Of a DNA stretch of 64,000 nucleotides, positions 1 through 12,253 are shown piece by piece. The notes under the pieces were generated by a model that saw only the letters and a program-made list of their open reading frames with translations, was not told the origin of the DNA and made no database searches. The translations under genes were made by a program, and so were the position numbers. This DNA comes from Fennellomyces sp. T-0311 (Eukaryota > Mucoromycota > Mucoromycetes > Mucorales > Lichtheimiaceae), in assembly GCA_025266875.1 (NCBI GenBank), contig JALLLT010000029.1:310001-374000 (forward strand). Reading direction: 5' to 3'. The number at the start of each line of letters is the position of its first letter. Within the stretch, counting starts at the first letter, position 1.

Positions 1-1768
1 TGCTGCCGATTTCATTACCATCATCAAAGTTTATTATCTTTCCTTCTTCCGTTTTGATAATATAGGAACGGCCTGAAATAAGCATAGGAAAGTTCACATC
101 GTGACAGGTCCGAATGTGATAGTAAATATTAGAGGTGAGATTATTAACAAAGCTACACGAGTCGTATGGGCAGTAGAGGAGCTTCGTTCCTTTGGTGATT
201 GAAGCATATCAGTAGTACATCCTATAACAAACCAATCTGAAGAGCATTACCTTCATAGAAACGTTTTTCAACAGTAATCTTTTCGTCTGGGCCAAGCGCA
301 TATTTTTCATCGGTTTCTATGTAATTACAGTTTCAGATCTCCCTCCCTACTATTACTGTACAGTGTATACCAAAACGCTTACGAAAATCGATTATTCTTC
401 CATCCTCGGCCTTGAAAGTATAAAGTCTTTTAACAATTCGGAATTCCGGAAATGCTGGATCGTGCAGTTCGCGAATGTGGTCAAATAATTGAGCAAAAGA
501 CTTTTTGGTCGTTTTGCAATTTGCATATGGACAACGTGGACGTTTTCCTGATATCTCAAGTGTCTGTTAGTAGAAAAACTTTGATAATCATGCAATTGGA
601 TTACCTTGTTTGCGAGTTTTAACAGGCTCTACTGTCATCTTTTGCTTATCGCCAAGTAAATTTCGCGAGGATGCTGTTTGGTTTTCAGTCAGATGATAGG
701 ACGTAACGATAATGCAGACACTACCATCGAACTTGACTTCTTGGCCGTTGGGTGTTTTAAAAATACGATTTTTGTGGAAGGTATCGGTCGAGAATGTAGA
801 GTCGTGTGTGTGTCGAATATGTAGTACCAGGCGATGTTTACCAACACTCGAATATTCGCACTTGCTGTACGGACAGTAGACAACGTCTTTTGCTGTCCCG
901 TTAGAGAAAAAGAATGATCGTAAATTGTCTAACTTACCACATGATACAGGTACTTGAACATAACGGATTCCATTCGCGTCTGCTTCATTTTCATTGCTTG
1001 TTGGTTCTGTTTCGTCGTCATCGATTATTGTTTCCTTTTCATCGGTATCATTTGTCGTCTCTGTTTGGATGGCATTGTCTGTCACTAATTTTGAATCGGC
1101 TTCTTCTGCAACTATTAAACTATCCTCGGGATAGTCAACTGAAGATTTGTCGGATATTTGTGTGTTGGTCAGTGCATCGCTTATTTTTTCTTCCTCCGAG
1201 CTCTTTTTGGGCCTAGATTTGACACCCTCTGCAATACTGTCAGCATCGGCCCAATGTATCAGCTGGCTTGTATTACTTTTACTAGATGCCGATCCTAAAG
1301 AGGCTTTGGAAGACTTTTTGACTTTTGTTTCTTTGATGACACCATCCTCTTTTTTCTTTTTGGACCGAGATTTCACTGTTTCTGTACGAGCGCTTTTGTT
1401 TAGAAAAAAGATGCGCGTATGGGCTTGTCCAAATAAACATTACCCTCACTACTCGATGTCGAGGAGTCCCTGCTCGTCTTTTTCTTGGCTTCTGGATCTT
1501 GCTCTTCTTTTTTCTTTGAACGGTTCTCGGATCGAGCTTTGACAGCAACTGCAGTCCCTTTTCAGTTGTGAGCTTGTTTTTCTTTCTTGCTTGAATAGTA
1601 CTTACCATCCGCTGTTGGCCCGGTGGATCCTTCGGGAGGAGTCTTGGATTTCTTGGACCGAGGTTTCTTATTGTCCTTTTGCGTTGAGCTTATTTCGTCG
1701 CAAGTCGTGGTTGCCGTAGCTACTTTGCGATCGGGATCGCTTTTACGGCTGGCTGATTGAGATTCCAT
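1..1768 (-). CDS. Modular C2H2 zinc-finger protein, C-terminus beyond left edge
   Basis: Starts at the ATG at 1768 (MESQSASRKSDPDRK). The first half is Lys/Ser/Glu-rich and probably disordered. Three C2H2 fingers follow, each of the form CPY-x2-C-x12-H-x3/4-H: CPYSKCEYSSVGKHRL (about 800-880), CPYANCKTTKKSFAQL (about 470-550) and CPYDSCSFVNNLTSN (about 105-175). Each finger is followed by a similar tail of about 35 residues (for example YTFKAEDGRIIDF or YIIKTEEGKIINF). Two modules are preceded by a matching KMTVE/KITVE segment, so finger plus tail is a repeated unit. Introns inferred from GT-AG and frame lie near 1560-1608, 1387-1436, 905-950 (45 nt, readable through), 547-603 and 195-256. 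A nucleic-acid-binding role is inferred; no named family is recognised. The gene is cut by the window edge. Confidence 0.7.
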
Positions 1769-3784
1769 GAATTAGAAACAATGGTACAATTCACTCGAGA
1801 TTATGTGATGATCGTGTTACCCATGGGATCTTCTGTCTAAAAGAGTGTTATGTGTGTCTTTTGTCGTCTTGGTTTTTATGATAAACGCGGAGTACTCTTT
1901 CCAATCATCTGCAAGACATCTGGTGCAACCTTAGAAATTTAGGTTTGATTTAAAAGGTTCTCTTGGATACCGTACCCTGCTACGGTAGCCAGTTTACAAC
2001 CGTCGATAATTGCAGTGTAACACACATGTGTCAAGGCTTGTTACAAATATGCTTGGCCATTGTAACCCGTGTTTCGCGGCTGAATGGACGGATTGGGCAT
2101 ATTGGGTATCTGATGAGTGGGAAAAAAATTGGATAAGCAACTTACAATGACATACTATGTGAGATGATGGGAGAAACAATAGTGGTAAGTGCTGATATAG
2201 CCCAAGAAGTGATGTCTACGACACAAGATGGTTCGGAAAGGGTGAGACGCAAATAAATGCTAATAAATTCGCATATGCTCGGGTCAAGCAATCGCACGAC
2301 TCGTTCGCTTCAGATGTTGGATCTCTACCAGTGCTTCGGACATAAGCGCCATCGCCGATTAGACTATGGGAGCACAAACCGATATTGGTTGCTATAACGT
2401 TAACGATAGGGTTGACTAATGCGAACGTACCATACCTGACAGTTGGAGAATCAGTGCTGCGGTTGGGCATTTCGTTTTGTGTTCTCGTGGCGCTGCTGTC
2501 CGAGATCGGACGACAGCACCTCTCTCCAGTTGGATCCCTGCACATTATATAAGCGACTTTGAAACTTTCGCCATTGTTGGTTAATAAAGGGATTTTTGTG
2601 GATCGACGCATCTACGCACCATGCTTTTATACTTGCCAGAAATTTTAGACTTCTTAGCACGTGTCAATTAAAGTTTATTCTTCAGCTTTGGGTTCAATCC
2701 AAGACAAAGTAAGGCGCTGTAAGGGTATTAAGAAACCATGGTTCTTGCTTGATGTGGGGAACAGACCTTTCGGCTGAGTTATCTGCGGACTATGCAAATT
2801 GCAAACCAAACTAACTAAATGCTATTGTGCTTGAGCAGTAAAGACTCATGAACGTGATAGAACCTTTTGATAAAAGTGAGTGATAGGCTTACATGCAGTT
2901 GTTTATGTGTATAAATCAGGTATGCGTTAGAGCATATGTTCAGAGAAGGTAATCATCATAGAGCGCTGTAAAAGCAAACTGAAGACGTTATGGGTTCGGG
3001 ATATCGCGATCAGTGGTGTCAACGATGAAGCTCCGCGGTTCGGGTAACCGGATTGAGGAGCCCAAGGTCCATTTAGGATCGTGTGTGGTTCGACTTCGAA
3101 TTCGTGGGGACCTGCTTTCAGTGTAACGCTGGAAGGCGTGATAGGAAAGGCACGTACGGTAATGTCACACGCACTCGATCACATATTTTATTATTTCAAC
3201 AAGAAATGTTGCACGGCCAGTAACCTTGCCATGGCGACAGTCAATCCTTGACCAATAAAGAAAACGCTTTACCATTTGAAAAGTACTAGCGCCGTTAGAG
3301 CAACTGCAATGGAATAGTCATGAGTAGACAGGCTTGGCTGACGGGCTCGGTGCAAGCGTCAGATGACAGCCACGCATAAAAATGGCATGTTATTCACAAC
3401 GTAGACGATATCTCTTGGCCCATTGAGAATGACGTGTCCGCCGAAAAGCTGTCTATGTGCAGTTCCTAGTGGATTATATTCATTGTGTAGGTTGTACCGT
3501 AACACACATCTTTTTTATTATTTATCAAGGCGCATGGGCTGCTCAAGCATATAGCGCGATTGCCACGTTCCAGCGCAATGGGCTCTAAGCGATTCTCCAG
3601 CAGATTTGGATAAGACACGCGGCAGTAAATTAAAGACAGAGAGTGCACGGTCCATATCTCCATGCATAATTTAATGGGGTTCCCTTGGACTGCGGCGCCG
3701 CAAGCTTCAGCCCGCTACTCATCCCAGCTGGCAGCTTCGGAAGAACGAACTTGCTTCTTTTTTTAACTTCCACTTATTTTCACA
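1769..3784. other. Intergenic region with no supported gene
   Basis: About 2 kb between the divergently transcribed C2H2 and coiled-coil genes. The longest open frame is 131 codons on the minus strand (2216-2611). It has no recognisable motif, no splice-linked neighbour and is overlapped by other chance frames, so it is not called a gene. A pyrimidine-rich tract just upstream of 3785 fits the promoter or leader of the next gene. Confidence 0.5.
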
Positions 3785-5254
3785 ATGTCAAATCCCGAGC
3801 AACCCGATGCCGTAGCCAACCATACTACGCAGGACAACAGCACAGATATCATTATGGAGGAAGCGCAACCTCCACCTCCATATGAGGCTGAAAACGGCAG
3901 CAACAACAGCAGTAGCAGCAAGGAACCTCAACCCAACAGCGTGAATGGCTCTCCTCCTCCGCAGTCATCTAGTGTTCGCAAGCCAGACAACAAACGATCA
4001 CAAACAGACAAGAACGATCCACCAGCACGATCGTCAAGCTTGCGCAAAGCAGACAACAATAACAATAAACGAACACCTCACCATGACCACAATTATCGGC
4101 GGGCCATAACCTCATGGATGCAGCACGAATCCGACACCGATTTATACATTCGGTCACTCTCGGAATCGTTAATGATTCACAAGGAGATTGTCGAACGGAT
4201 CGAAAACGAAAAGGAGCAGTATGTGGAGAAAGTTGGGCTGGAACGCAAGCAGGAACGCGAACAAGCTGCCAAAGTCGAACGAGAACTCAAGCAGGAACGC
4301 GAGAAGATTGAAAAGATGGACCGAGAGTACAAGGAGGAGCGCAGCAAGACACAGCACCAATATCAGGTGGCCAGGCAGGCGTTGGATGAACAGCTGTTGG
4401 AATATCAGAAGCTTCAGATGACCAACCACCGTCTAGCGAGCGACCTGGAGAACACAAAGCAAGAGTACAAGCGAATGGAAGCCAACTATTACTCGCATGT
4501 GCGTCAAATTAAAGCTACCGACGATGATCTTTCCACGGTCCAATCCGAGATGACTTCGCTCTTCAGCCAAGTCAACCAGCTGTGCATGAGTCTGCGTTCC
4601 AAGGTGGACCGGGAGGCGGGCACAGCGTTTGCCAAAGAGCGATGGCCGGACAAGGAAGACGTCATCAAGAGTCTACTCAAGGAGGACGAGGAGTTGCTGG
4701 ACTCTGGATACATTGGATTGTTTACGGAAAAATATATTGTTGAGGTGATTCTGGACATCCTGGAGAAGCCGCTGAATCCAGGTGTGTCGATCAATGACGC
4801 GTTTGAGCAGGTCGAAGCATGGTTTGCCAAGCGTAATCCGGAATGGGCAGTTCGTCTGCGACAGCAAGCCAGTGCACTGGTTGCCAAGCAACCTGCTGAC
4901 GAGGAGGAAACCATCGAAAATGTCAAGCAACAAATTGTACGAGATGTCATGGAGACGTTGACAAAGGTCCATCCAAAAGCGAGCGAGAACCCTAATCAGG
5001 AAAAGAAAATCGCTAATATCATTAACCGCGCGGCTAAATTAAGTCTTGCTATCAAGGGCCAAGATGTTCCCGTCCAAGTCCAGCCCATTGAAGAGGGCTC
5101 GGCGACCTTTGACGAAGAGTATATGAAGCCAGCTAGCAGAGGAAAGTCGGAAGGAACCGTCCTACTGGTTATCACACCTTCTTTTATAGCACATGATCAA
5201 CAAGACGACGACGAACATGGTATGGTTATACCTGCCAAGGTGCTTTGTATATAG
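3785..5254 (+). CDS. Coiled-coil protein of unknown function
   Basis: One uninterrupted 489-codon exon. The N-terminal 100 residues are Pro/Ser/Asn-rich, including PPPPYE, which resembles a PPxY motif that can bind WW domains (inference). A region around residues 105-140 (ITSWMQHESDTDLYIRSL) leads into a long, highly charged coiled coil (about 130-260) rich in Glu, Lys, Arg and Gln. A helical, less charged region follows (about 270-440). The protein ends with a short hydrophobic strand-like segment (VLLVITPSFIAHD) and MVIPAKVLCI. No catalytic motif is visible. The codon pattern and the long open frame support a real gene. A scaffold or cytoskeletal role would be a guess. Confidence 0.8.
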   Translation: MSNPEQPDAVANHTTQDNSTDIIMEEAQPPPPYEAENGSNNSSSSKEPQPNSVNGSPPPQSSSVRKPDNKRSQTDKNDPPARSSSLRKADNNNNKRTPHHDHNYRRAITSWMQHESDTDLYIRSLSESLMIHKEIVERIENEKEQYVEKVGLERKQEREQAAKVERELKQEREKIEKMDREYKEERSKTQHQYQVARQALDEQLLEYQKLQMTNHRLASDLENTKQEYKRMEANYYSHVRQIKATDDDLSTVQSEMTSLFSQVNQLCMSLRSKVDREAGTAFAKERWPDKEDVIKSLLKEDEELLDSGYIGLFTEKYIVEVILDILEKPLNPGVSINDAFEQVEAWFAKRNPEWAVRLRQQASALVAKQPADEEETIENVKQQIVRDVMETLTKVHPKASENPNQEKKIANIINRAAKLSLAIKGQDVPVQVQPIEEGSATFDEEYMKPASRGKSEGTVLLVITPSFIAHDQQDDDEHGMVIPAKVLCI

Positions 5255-6975
5255 ACACACACGCATATTCTCTCTCTCTCTTCCTCTCTGAAATATAGTT
5301 CTGAAGCATTAACTTTTTTCCTGAACAATCAGCTTGTTTCGGGTGAAATTGTATTTACAATTTGTTGATGCATAACTCTTCCCATCGGTACAAAGTCCGT
5401 ATGTAACCAAGATAGTGGTAAAACAATGTCTGGTTAGGGAGTCATTCAAGAACATTCTAATTCGGCAGTCGGATGATTACACATCTGCAGTACGTGACTT
5501 TAACGGTACACAGCATGAACCTTGTAACACGCAGTCCAATATGTCAATCATTTACCATCCTGAACTGTAACCTTGTCAAAGTTGATCGTAACACTGCAGC
5601 AATAACCTCGAAAACGGTAGTATAGTGATAATCACGCAAAGCACATTTGTCAAAGTGATAGCTCCGATTGATAGACAACGAAACTTACCCTATGTTGCAA
5701 ACATGACACCTTACTTACTCAGTTTGGTAAATCCCGATGATCAACTTTACATATTTCAAGAAAGAGTGTTTCATTTCAAAATATGGGGTAGCATGCGCAA
5801 CGTATCAATTTTATTGTCCCAATGATAAGAGTAAACTATGTCCCTGGATTCTTCTTTGACGAGCAAGTAAAGCGATTTCTTATATACGTATCTAGCCTGT
5901 AAGAGTATATATAATTTTGTCCGACAGCGGACTGAATATATTGGTAGTTTGCATGTCGGATTCATGGTTACGAATGACCAAAAAATATAGCAAAGAAAGC
6001 ATTGTGTTGGGCCAATATTACGTTTACGGAGGAGGTCCGTGGCGGCATAGTCACATTGCTCAAGTAACTCAAACTGTCGTGATCGCAAACAGCATAAGGG
6101 TGTGAAATGACTATGAAAACGATGAGTCCCCCAACTGGCGTGAGTGCATCAATGCTAGTGCGCACGGTAACCACCTCTAATTCCCATGGAGATCGTGTCC
6201 AGATAGTGCACAGTAGTTTGTTGATCATCACAGACAGTCTCAAAATGATCGCTCCGAGAACCGTGACCCCCTTGGGCAAGAAAGAAGGGCAGTGTACGCC
6301 ATGTGCTGATTTTCGTGATATCTCATTCTGTATGTAAACAAGTAATTAGAAAGTGGCGACAAATAAGAAATACTTTTCTAGCCATGCACTCCCTACAATG
6401 ATACATACCGCGGCCAAAGGAGGTTGGATAACAAGTTACACAGTCTGCAAGGCCATGCATAAATGCACAGTTAGTAATTCCTAGTTACTGGTATTAAGGG
6501 ATTAATGTCAAAAGATGGCGACCGAGTGCAGTAATTTTCTCGCGATTGCACGTATGTGGTGTAAGCGTAACCTGGTTCTGTAGCAGCCAAGCTGTTCAAC
6601 ACAAGATATTGCTGCTACGCAATAGCAATGATATTAGATACTTGTTGTTGTTATGTTGACGGTTCTCGGGATGGATTCCTTTTGTCCAGATAAGTACGTG
6701 CTCAACTAGTCTCGGTGTTTTGCTTCAGAGACGGATGGTTGTTATGTACACCGATACTGTTCAATAAAGGGGAGCTTGATGCGCGCAACGACAAGACATT
6801 GTTCTTTGTTTACCAAGCGAGTCTGGTACAGTTGTTAATGCATAGCTGAGCACTTGGTAGGTTTGCTTCGGTGAGACATGGAGACTAGCTCGGCAGTTGA
6901 TTCGCCTTCAGGCGATTTGGTTTTAACTGCCGCTCGGCCACAGTGAGTGAACCTTCCTTTCTAAAATCCATCATC
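5255..6975. other. Intergenic region with no supported gene
   Basis: About 1.7 kb between the coiled-coil gene and eS24. A CT-rich run (about 5270-5290) is the probable 3' end of the upstream gene. The open frames here (for example 5771-6088 minus and 5968-6279 minus) overlap one another in several frames and show no domain. The last 150 bp before 6976 should hold the eS24 promoter and leader, including a pyrimidine-rich CTTCCTTTCT just before the start. Confidence 0.5.
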
Positions 6976-7613
6976 ATGGTAAGGGCACATAGGCACCAAG
7001 AAAAGGGGCGGATGGTGGTGAATGGAATGCAAGACAGGGGATGGATCGATGAGCGGATGGATGGATGGGTGGGGATAAGGATATACGAGTGCTTGCAACA
7101 GAAAAGAGATCAGCATTTTCGACATTACGATTAATAATGCGACAATTGTGTATAGGCTGACGCCGCGACTGTGACCATTCGCACCCGTAAATTCCTTACG
7201 AACCGCTTGCTTCAGCGCAAGCAAATGGTGGTTGATGTCATCCATCCTGGTCGCGCCACCGTTGCCAAGGAGGAGCTCCGCGAGAAGCTCGCCAAAATGT
7301 ACAAGGCCAACAAGGAGGTTGTGTCTGTGTTCGGTTTCAAGACCCACTTTGGTGGTGGCAAGACCACTGGCTTTGCGCTCATTTACGATTCCCTCGAGTC
7401 CTTGAAGAAGTTCGAGCCCAAATACCGTCTTGTCCGAGTATGGGTTACACACGCAGAAGCAAAAAAAAAAAATCAGAATTAACACTATTTTTTTCATAGA
7501 TTGGTCTTGCTGAAGCTCCCAAGGGTGGCCGCAAGCAGCGCAAGGAAAAGAAGAACCGTGCCAAGAAGTTCCGCGGCACCAAGAAGGCCAAGGCTTCTGC
7601 TGGCAAGAAATAA
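6976..7613 (+). CDS. RPS24: 40S ribosomal protein eS24
   Basis: Structural protein of the small cytosolic ribosomal subunit. The first exon is only the ATG (6976-6978). Intron 1 is 6979-7155 (GTAAGG...TATAG, 177 nt). Exon 2 begins [19 protein letters not shown]. Intron 2 is 7438-7499. Exon 3 ends at the TAA at 7611-7613. The spliced protein is about 135 residues, normal for the family, with the typical [18 protein letters not shown] and [20 protein letters not shown] segments and a Lys-rich tail (KAKASAGKK). The first intron is much longer than those in neighbouring genes, a common feature of highly expressed ribosomal protein genes. The short downstream frame from 7171 lacks the true start because the ATG is in its own exon. 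Confidence 0.95.
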
Positions 7614-7752
7614 ACCATGTCGATTATTTTTTTTCTTCCTTCTTTTCATCAATACGTCCGCATAACCCAAAATTCCAATTGAGACGACATTCCGGTCATG
7701 TTGTGGATTTATAAATGATTATAAAAGTGTGTGTAAAGTGCTCGGTTCATTC

Positions 7753-9484
7753 ATGCAAGCAATGCTCTGGTCACTATCTTCAGTACTAGCTGCATTAACC
7801 GCATCCGTCGTGGTCGCCCAAGCCAGTGATGGCTTAATCTCTATTCCCTTCGTCGCTGTCGATCGTAAGGCAGCGCGTATTCCTACTTGGAAGTTTCAGA
7901 AGCTGGGGTCTACTGTGAATGTCCCATTAGAAAACATTGACTTGGCGGTAAATTTTTCACTTATTACTACCTGAATGCATGCAAGGGGCTTGACAACATA
8001 TTGATAGTACCTTATGGAGATGTCCATCGGTAAACTCGAGCACTTGCGTTGTTGTAAACTCGAAGCCTTAACCGTACACTGTATAATACAGGCACTCCTC
8101 CTCAACCGTTCACGCTGCTTCTTGACACTGGTTCTTCAACAACCTGGGTTCCCTTGGAAGGTTGCGGACGGCTATGCGGCTATCCAAGACATACCATGTC
8201 ACCTAAGAAATCCAGCTCGTTTGAGCTCGCAAATCTTCCATTTAGCATCCGTTATGGTGAAGGCTTTTCACGTGGCGTCTACGCCAGGGTATATAACAAA
8301 ATGCCGTCCACTGTTACTACTGAATCTAATGAATGGGTGTATAGGATACCGTGACGTTGAACAATGCCGTGTCTGTTCCAAATGCAGTAATGTATTGCGT
8401 ATGCCGAAGCTATAACAAGCACTCATGTGGGATCATAGTCTTTTGCCTTGTCAGATTTTAACGATGGCGAATTGAGCAGAGATGGCGCAGGTTCGTTCAT
8501 GGATCTCCTCGGCTGCTGTGACTAAACAGTGAGTAGATGGTATTCTTGGCATCGGTCCCGACGTTCTCAGTCGCTATAACAATCCGAACGATCAGATTGT
8601 TCCGACACTCGTATCGAGTATGCACCAAGCAGGCGTTATTGCCAACAATAGCTTTTCTATCTACTTTAAGACGTTTGATGGAGCAACAAGCGATAATCGC
8701 GTGAATGGCGATATCATTTTTGGTGGTGGTAAATATTAGCTATGCATTGCTTTCGAAAAAAAAAACATAGCAGTAAATTGATCGTTACACTACAGTTGAT
8801 CTTTCCAAGGTCGAAGGCGGAAAAATCAGCTATATGCCCACCACAAAAAGTGTTCAATTCAAGGTATATCATGCAGCATGTCTTTATCTATAAAAAGTTT
8901 GTCTTACTTTACTACACGGCTATAGGACTATTGGGCTGTTGACCTTGATAGTATCAGCGTCGGTAACAAGACGGTGACTTATTCTCCTCGCGTACCAGCA
9001 TTGGTCGATACCGGTAAGGCTTTAGAAACGTAATGAAAAAAGTATCACTGATACTGAATCCACAATTGTAGGTTCCACGCTTATCTTTTTACCGCAAGAG
9101 ATTATACTGGAGGCCTTTGGTGGGGTTTCTGGCTTGTCTGTCGATTACATGGGACAGTATCTGGTTCCATGTGATAGCAAGGAGCTGAAGCCCATCACGT
9201 TCAAAATGGGCGGAAATGAATTTACGCTCCAGCCCAACGAATACATTGTTCCAGCATCTGTTGGTGGCGCAGTAAGTTCCAGTCAAGAATGAGTGAATGT
9301 ACTGCGTGGTAAACGTCATACTGTTTGTTTCTAGGTATATCAACAAAAGCAATATTGCTATACCTACCTGCACGAGTCACCAGGCTTTGTCGATGCCATC
9401 CTCGGGTACGGATTTTTGCAGCAGTTTGTGTCGGTGTACGATGATCAGAATAGACGTATTGGGTTCGGAAGGGTGAAGAAATAA
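7753..9484 (+). CDS. Secreted pepsin-type aspartic protease (A1 family)
   Basis: An N-terminal signal peptide (MLWSLSSVLAALTASVVVAQA) and a short propeptide precede the bilobed A1 fold. Both catalytic motifs are intact: LLDTGSSTTWVPL in the first lobe and ALVDTG|STLIFLP in the second, the latter split by an intron at 9017. The flap tyrosine lies in FSIRYGEG. DGILGIGP and ILGYGFLQQFVSVYD are family landmarks. I infer nine introns, several of 52-62 nt; the first two (7948-8007 and 8030-8091) enclose a 22-nt exon reading YLMEMSIG. The start at 7753 was chosen for the signal peptide; in-frame ATGs at 7729 and 7762 are alternatives. TATA-like boxes lie at 7710 and 7720. Cysteines in the first lobe (EGCGRLCGY) suggest a disulphide. 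Extracellular or vacuolar protein degradation is the expected role. Confidence 0.9.
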
Positions 9485-9772
9485 TTGAGTCATCGATAAT
9501 AAATACCTACATTGCATCACGTGCGACTGCCGGGATTATGATGCATGTTTATATCCAATATCAACGATTCTCCATGGCGACATACGGGTTACGATAAGGT
9601 GGTTTCAATTGAGCTCTTACTGTTGTCGTTGCTATAGATACGAAGGGGGGAAAGTAATGCATAGGGTACTTCCGACCTGGGAGACAGTAAACCGGCTGAA
9701 TGATGGTCCGATTGACGTGACTACAAGAAATCCAATGGCGAATTTTCATTTTCGCGCTACGTTCTCTACATT

Positions 9773-11957
9773 ATGTACCCCGGCTTCCACATTTCCGTCC
9801 GATTCCGGACGATTGGCACGCGATTGCCGGTGCATGGCACGCCTATGTACCGTATGGTACCTACCAGCCTTTCTGTGCGCCCAACAATGACCCGGCATGC
9901 GATTGGACTCCATCGGTCTATCCATTCGACTCGTTTATTGCGCAACGGTGAATCAAAACAAGCAGCAATGGAGAGTGAAACAACAATGACTTCACGCGCC
10001 GCCAAGCTTGCCAAGGAGGCTGCAGCAGAGAATGCCCCTGCGGCGGCGGTGGAAGGCGGTGGTGCTGCTGCTGCTACTGCTACTGCACAAACAACGGCGG
10101 CTGCCGCGGCACCTGCTGTCAAGCCCAAAAAGACGTTATGGCAAAAAGTTAAAGACGAGGCAGTACATTACTGGCACGGCACGAAGCTCTTGGGGTTGGA
10201 AATCCGTATCTCTTCAAAGTTGACGTGGAAGTTGTTGAACGGCGGCCATTTGACGCGAAGAGAGGCCAGACAGGTAAAAGGCAGGCCGGCTTGTTTACTC
10301 TTTTACTAATGCGATATAAGCTTCGTCGCACGACATCCGACATCATGCGCCTGGTGCCATTTGCTGTGTTTGTATTGGTCCCGTTCATGGAGCTGCTGCT
10401 CCCGGTCGCGCTCAAGTTATTCCCGAACATGTTGCCCAGCACGTACGAGAGCAAGTCGACGGAGGTAGGAAGTGGATGGCGGCATGGCAACCGTCTGTGG
10501 TGTGTACTAAGCTATCGGGCGCATGTAGGAAGAGAAGAAGCGAAAGCTGCTGAAGGTTCGATTAGAGATGGCGCGGTTTTTGCAGGAGACGATCGCAGAG
10601 TCTGGATTCCCTGGTTCGGACAACTCGCAGGCAGCCAAGGATTTCTCTGACTTTTTCAGAAAAGTAATGGGGCGAGTGCGTTGGGAAACGATCGGCGCTA
10701 ACGAGCATCCCTTTAGATCCGTATGACGGGCGAACAGCCGACGACCGACGACCTGCTTAAAGTGGCTAGACGGTTCGAGGACGAGCTCACACTAGACAAC
10801 CTTTCGCGGCCGCAGCTGGTGTCGATATGCAAGTACATGAACATCAATGCGTTCGGCACAGACAATTTCCTTCGTTTCCAAATCCGTAACCGTATGCGAC
10901 AAATTAAAGCGGATGACAGAGTACGTAACACACGCCGTACATTTGCCAACAAACTCAGAAATAACCGATGCCCGATTCCAGGTCATCCAGAGCGAGGGCA
11001 TCCCGAGCCTTACCATTCAAGAACTGCAAAGCGCCTGTGCCGCCCGTGGCATCCGGACAGCTGGCGCCTCGCCCGGCCGTCTGAGAGATGAGCTGGCACA
11101 GTGGGTCGATCTTAACCTGAACCATCAGGTGCCCTCGACCCTTCTGATTTTGTCCAGAGCCTTCTCGTTCACAGACCGCAGCGTCACCACCGAGGATGCC
11201 CTTCGTGCCACCTTCAACAGCTTGCCTGACAACCTGGTAAGTCAACATCTCATGAGCAGCCCAGTGCTGCCTTTCTAATTGTATCCACCAGGTCAACGAA
11301 ACCGAGCTGCAAGTGCTCGAGCTGGTTGGTCAAAGCACATACAAACAAAAGCTGGATGTGCTTGAACAGCAGCAAGAGCTGATCGAAGACGAGTCAGAGC
11401 AGGAAGAGAAAGAGGCGGCCGCACGACGCGCAGCTGAGGAGGCCGAGAGCCAGCGACTCAAGGAAGAGCAAGAGCAGCAGGAAAAGGAAGCGGCCAAGAG
11501 GGACGAGTTCGTTGCTGAGCAGCCCAAGGTAAATTGGTGTGCACAATGGCACAATGAAATTTCCGAATATAACACATGTTGATGCGACAGGCGGAGGAGC
11601 CCAAGAAGCAAGACGACCGATTGTCGGATGAGGAGCAGCAAGAGCTCCAGGACGCTCTGGCCAAGCTGCGTACCAAGGTGGACGTTCTTGAAGAGCGTGC
11701 GCAGCTCAACGAAATCAAGTTCCATCACCAGGACTACAAGGAGGTATGTGGACTTTGAAAACGCACGAGAAAGCAGAAAATAACTCAATCATGCGCAGCT
11801 TATTGAGCAGCTCAAGGAAGCAACGCACCGCGACGCCGACAAGGCCAGTCTCCGGCTGGGCAAGAAGCTGGAGAAGATGCTCAACGAGATCGACCGCGAG
11901 CTGGACACGCTGGAGAAGGAACAAAAGGAGAGCAAAAAGGAAGACAGCAAAGAGTAG
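9773..11957 (+). CDS. MDM38: LETM1/Mdm38 family mitochondrial inner-membrane protein
   Basis: LETM1/Mdm38 proteins maintain mitochondrial K+/H+ homeostasis and help ribosomes associate with the inner membrane. The N-terminus is Arg/Ser-rich without acids ([11 protein letters not shown]), as expected for a mitochondrial presequence. An Ala-rich linker follows, then [20 protein letters not shown], the hallmark transmembrane and LETM block ([20 protein letters not shown], then [20 protein letters not shown]) and the ribosome-binding-like domain ([20 protein letters not shown]). Long Glu/Gln/Lys-rich coiled coils occupy the C-terminus (11.3-11.95 kb). About six short introns are inferred, for example 10274-10320 (47 nt). 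In-frame ATGs at 9773, 9845 and 9854 are all possible starts; 9773 gives the longest protein. The stop is the TAG at 11955-11957. Confidence 0.9.
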
Positions 11958-12253
11958 ATCAGAAAAGCACATAATAGAATGGGGGCTGGACTCAACGACA
12001 TGTGAAGTTACGCGCCACGATGTGGCTTCTGGAAGTCTTTTATATTTGAAGCATGGACGCGAAAGAAAACGAATCTGGGCCTTGTGCGACATGGCAGCAG
12101 TTCAAAACAGGAAATCTGCCAGATGGCCTTGGGGGCACATCAGCCTTTGTTATTATTTTTTTTCTTCTTCCAGTTTCCCTTTCATCCGCGACATTCCTTC
12201 ACCAACACGCACATCAAGCAGCTGGCTTGCTTGAATATAATATCCCCCGCACA

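Noticed and set aside
2216..2611. 131-codon minus-strand frame
   Set aside because: No domain, no splice partners, and it overlaps other chance frames; its composition does not resemble the neighbouring genes.
4504..4972. Long minus-strand frames inside the coiled-coil gene
   Set aside because: Shadows of the 489-codon plus-strand gene, caused by its codon bias.
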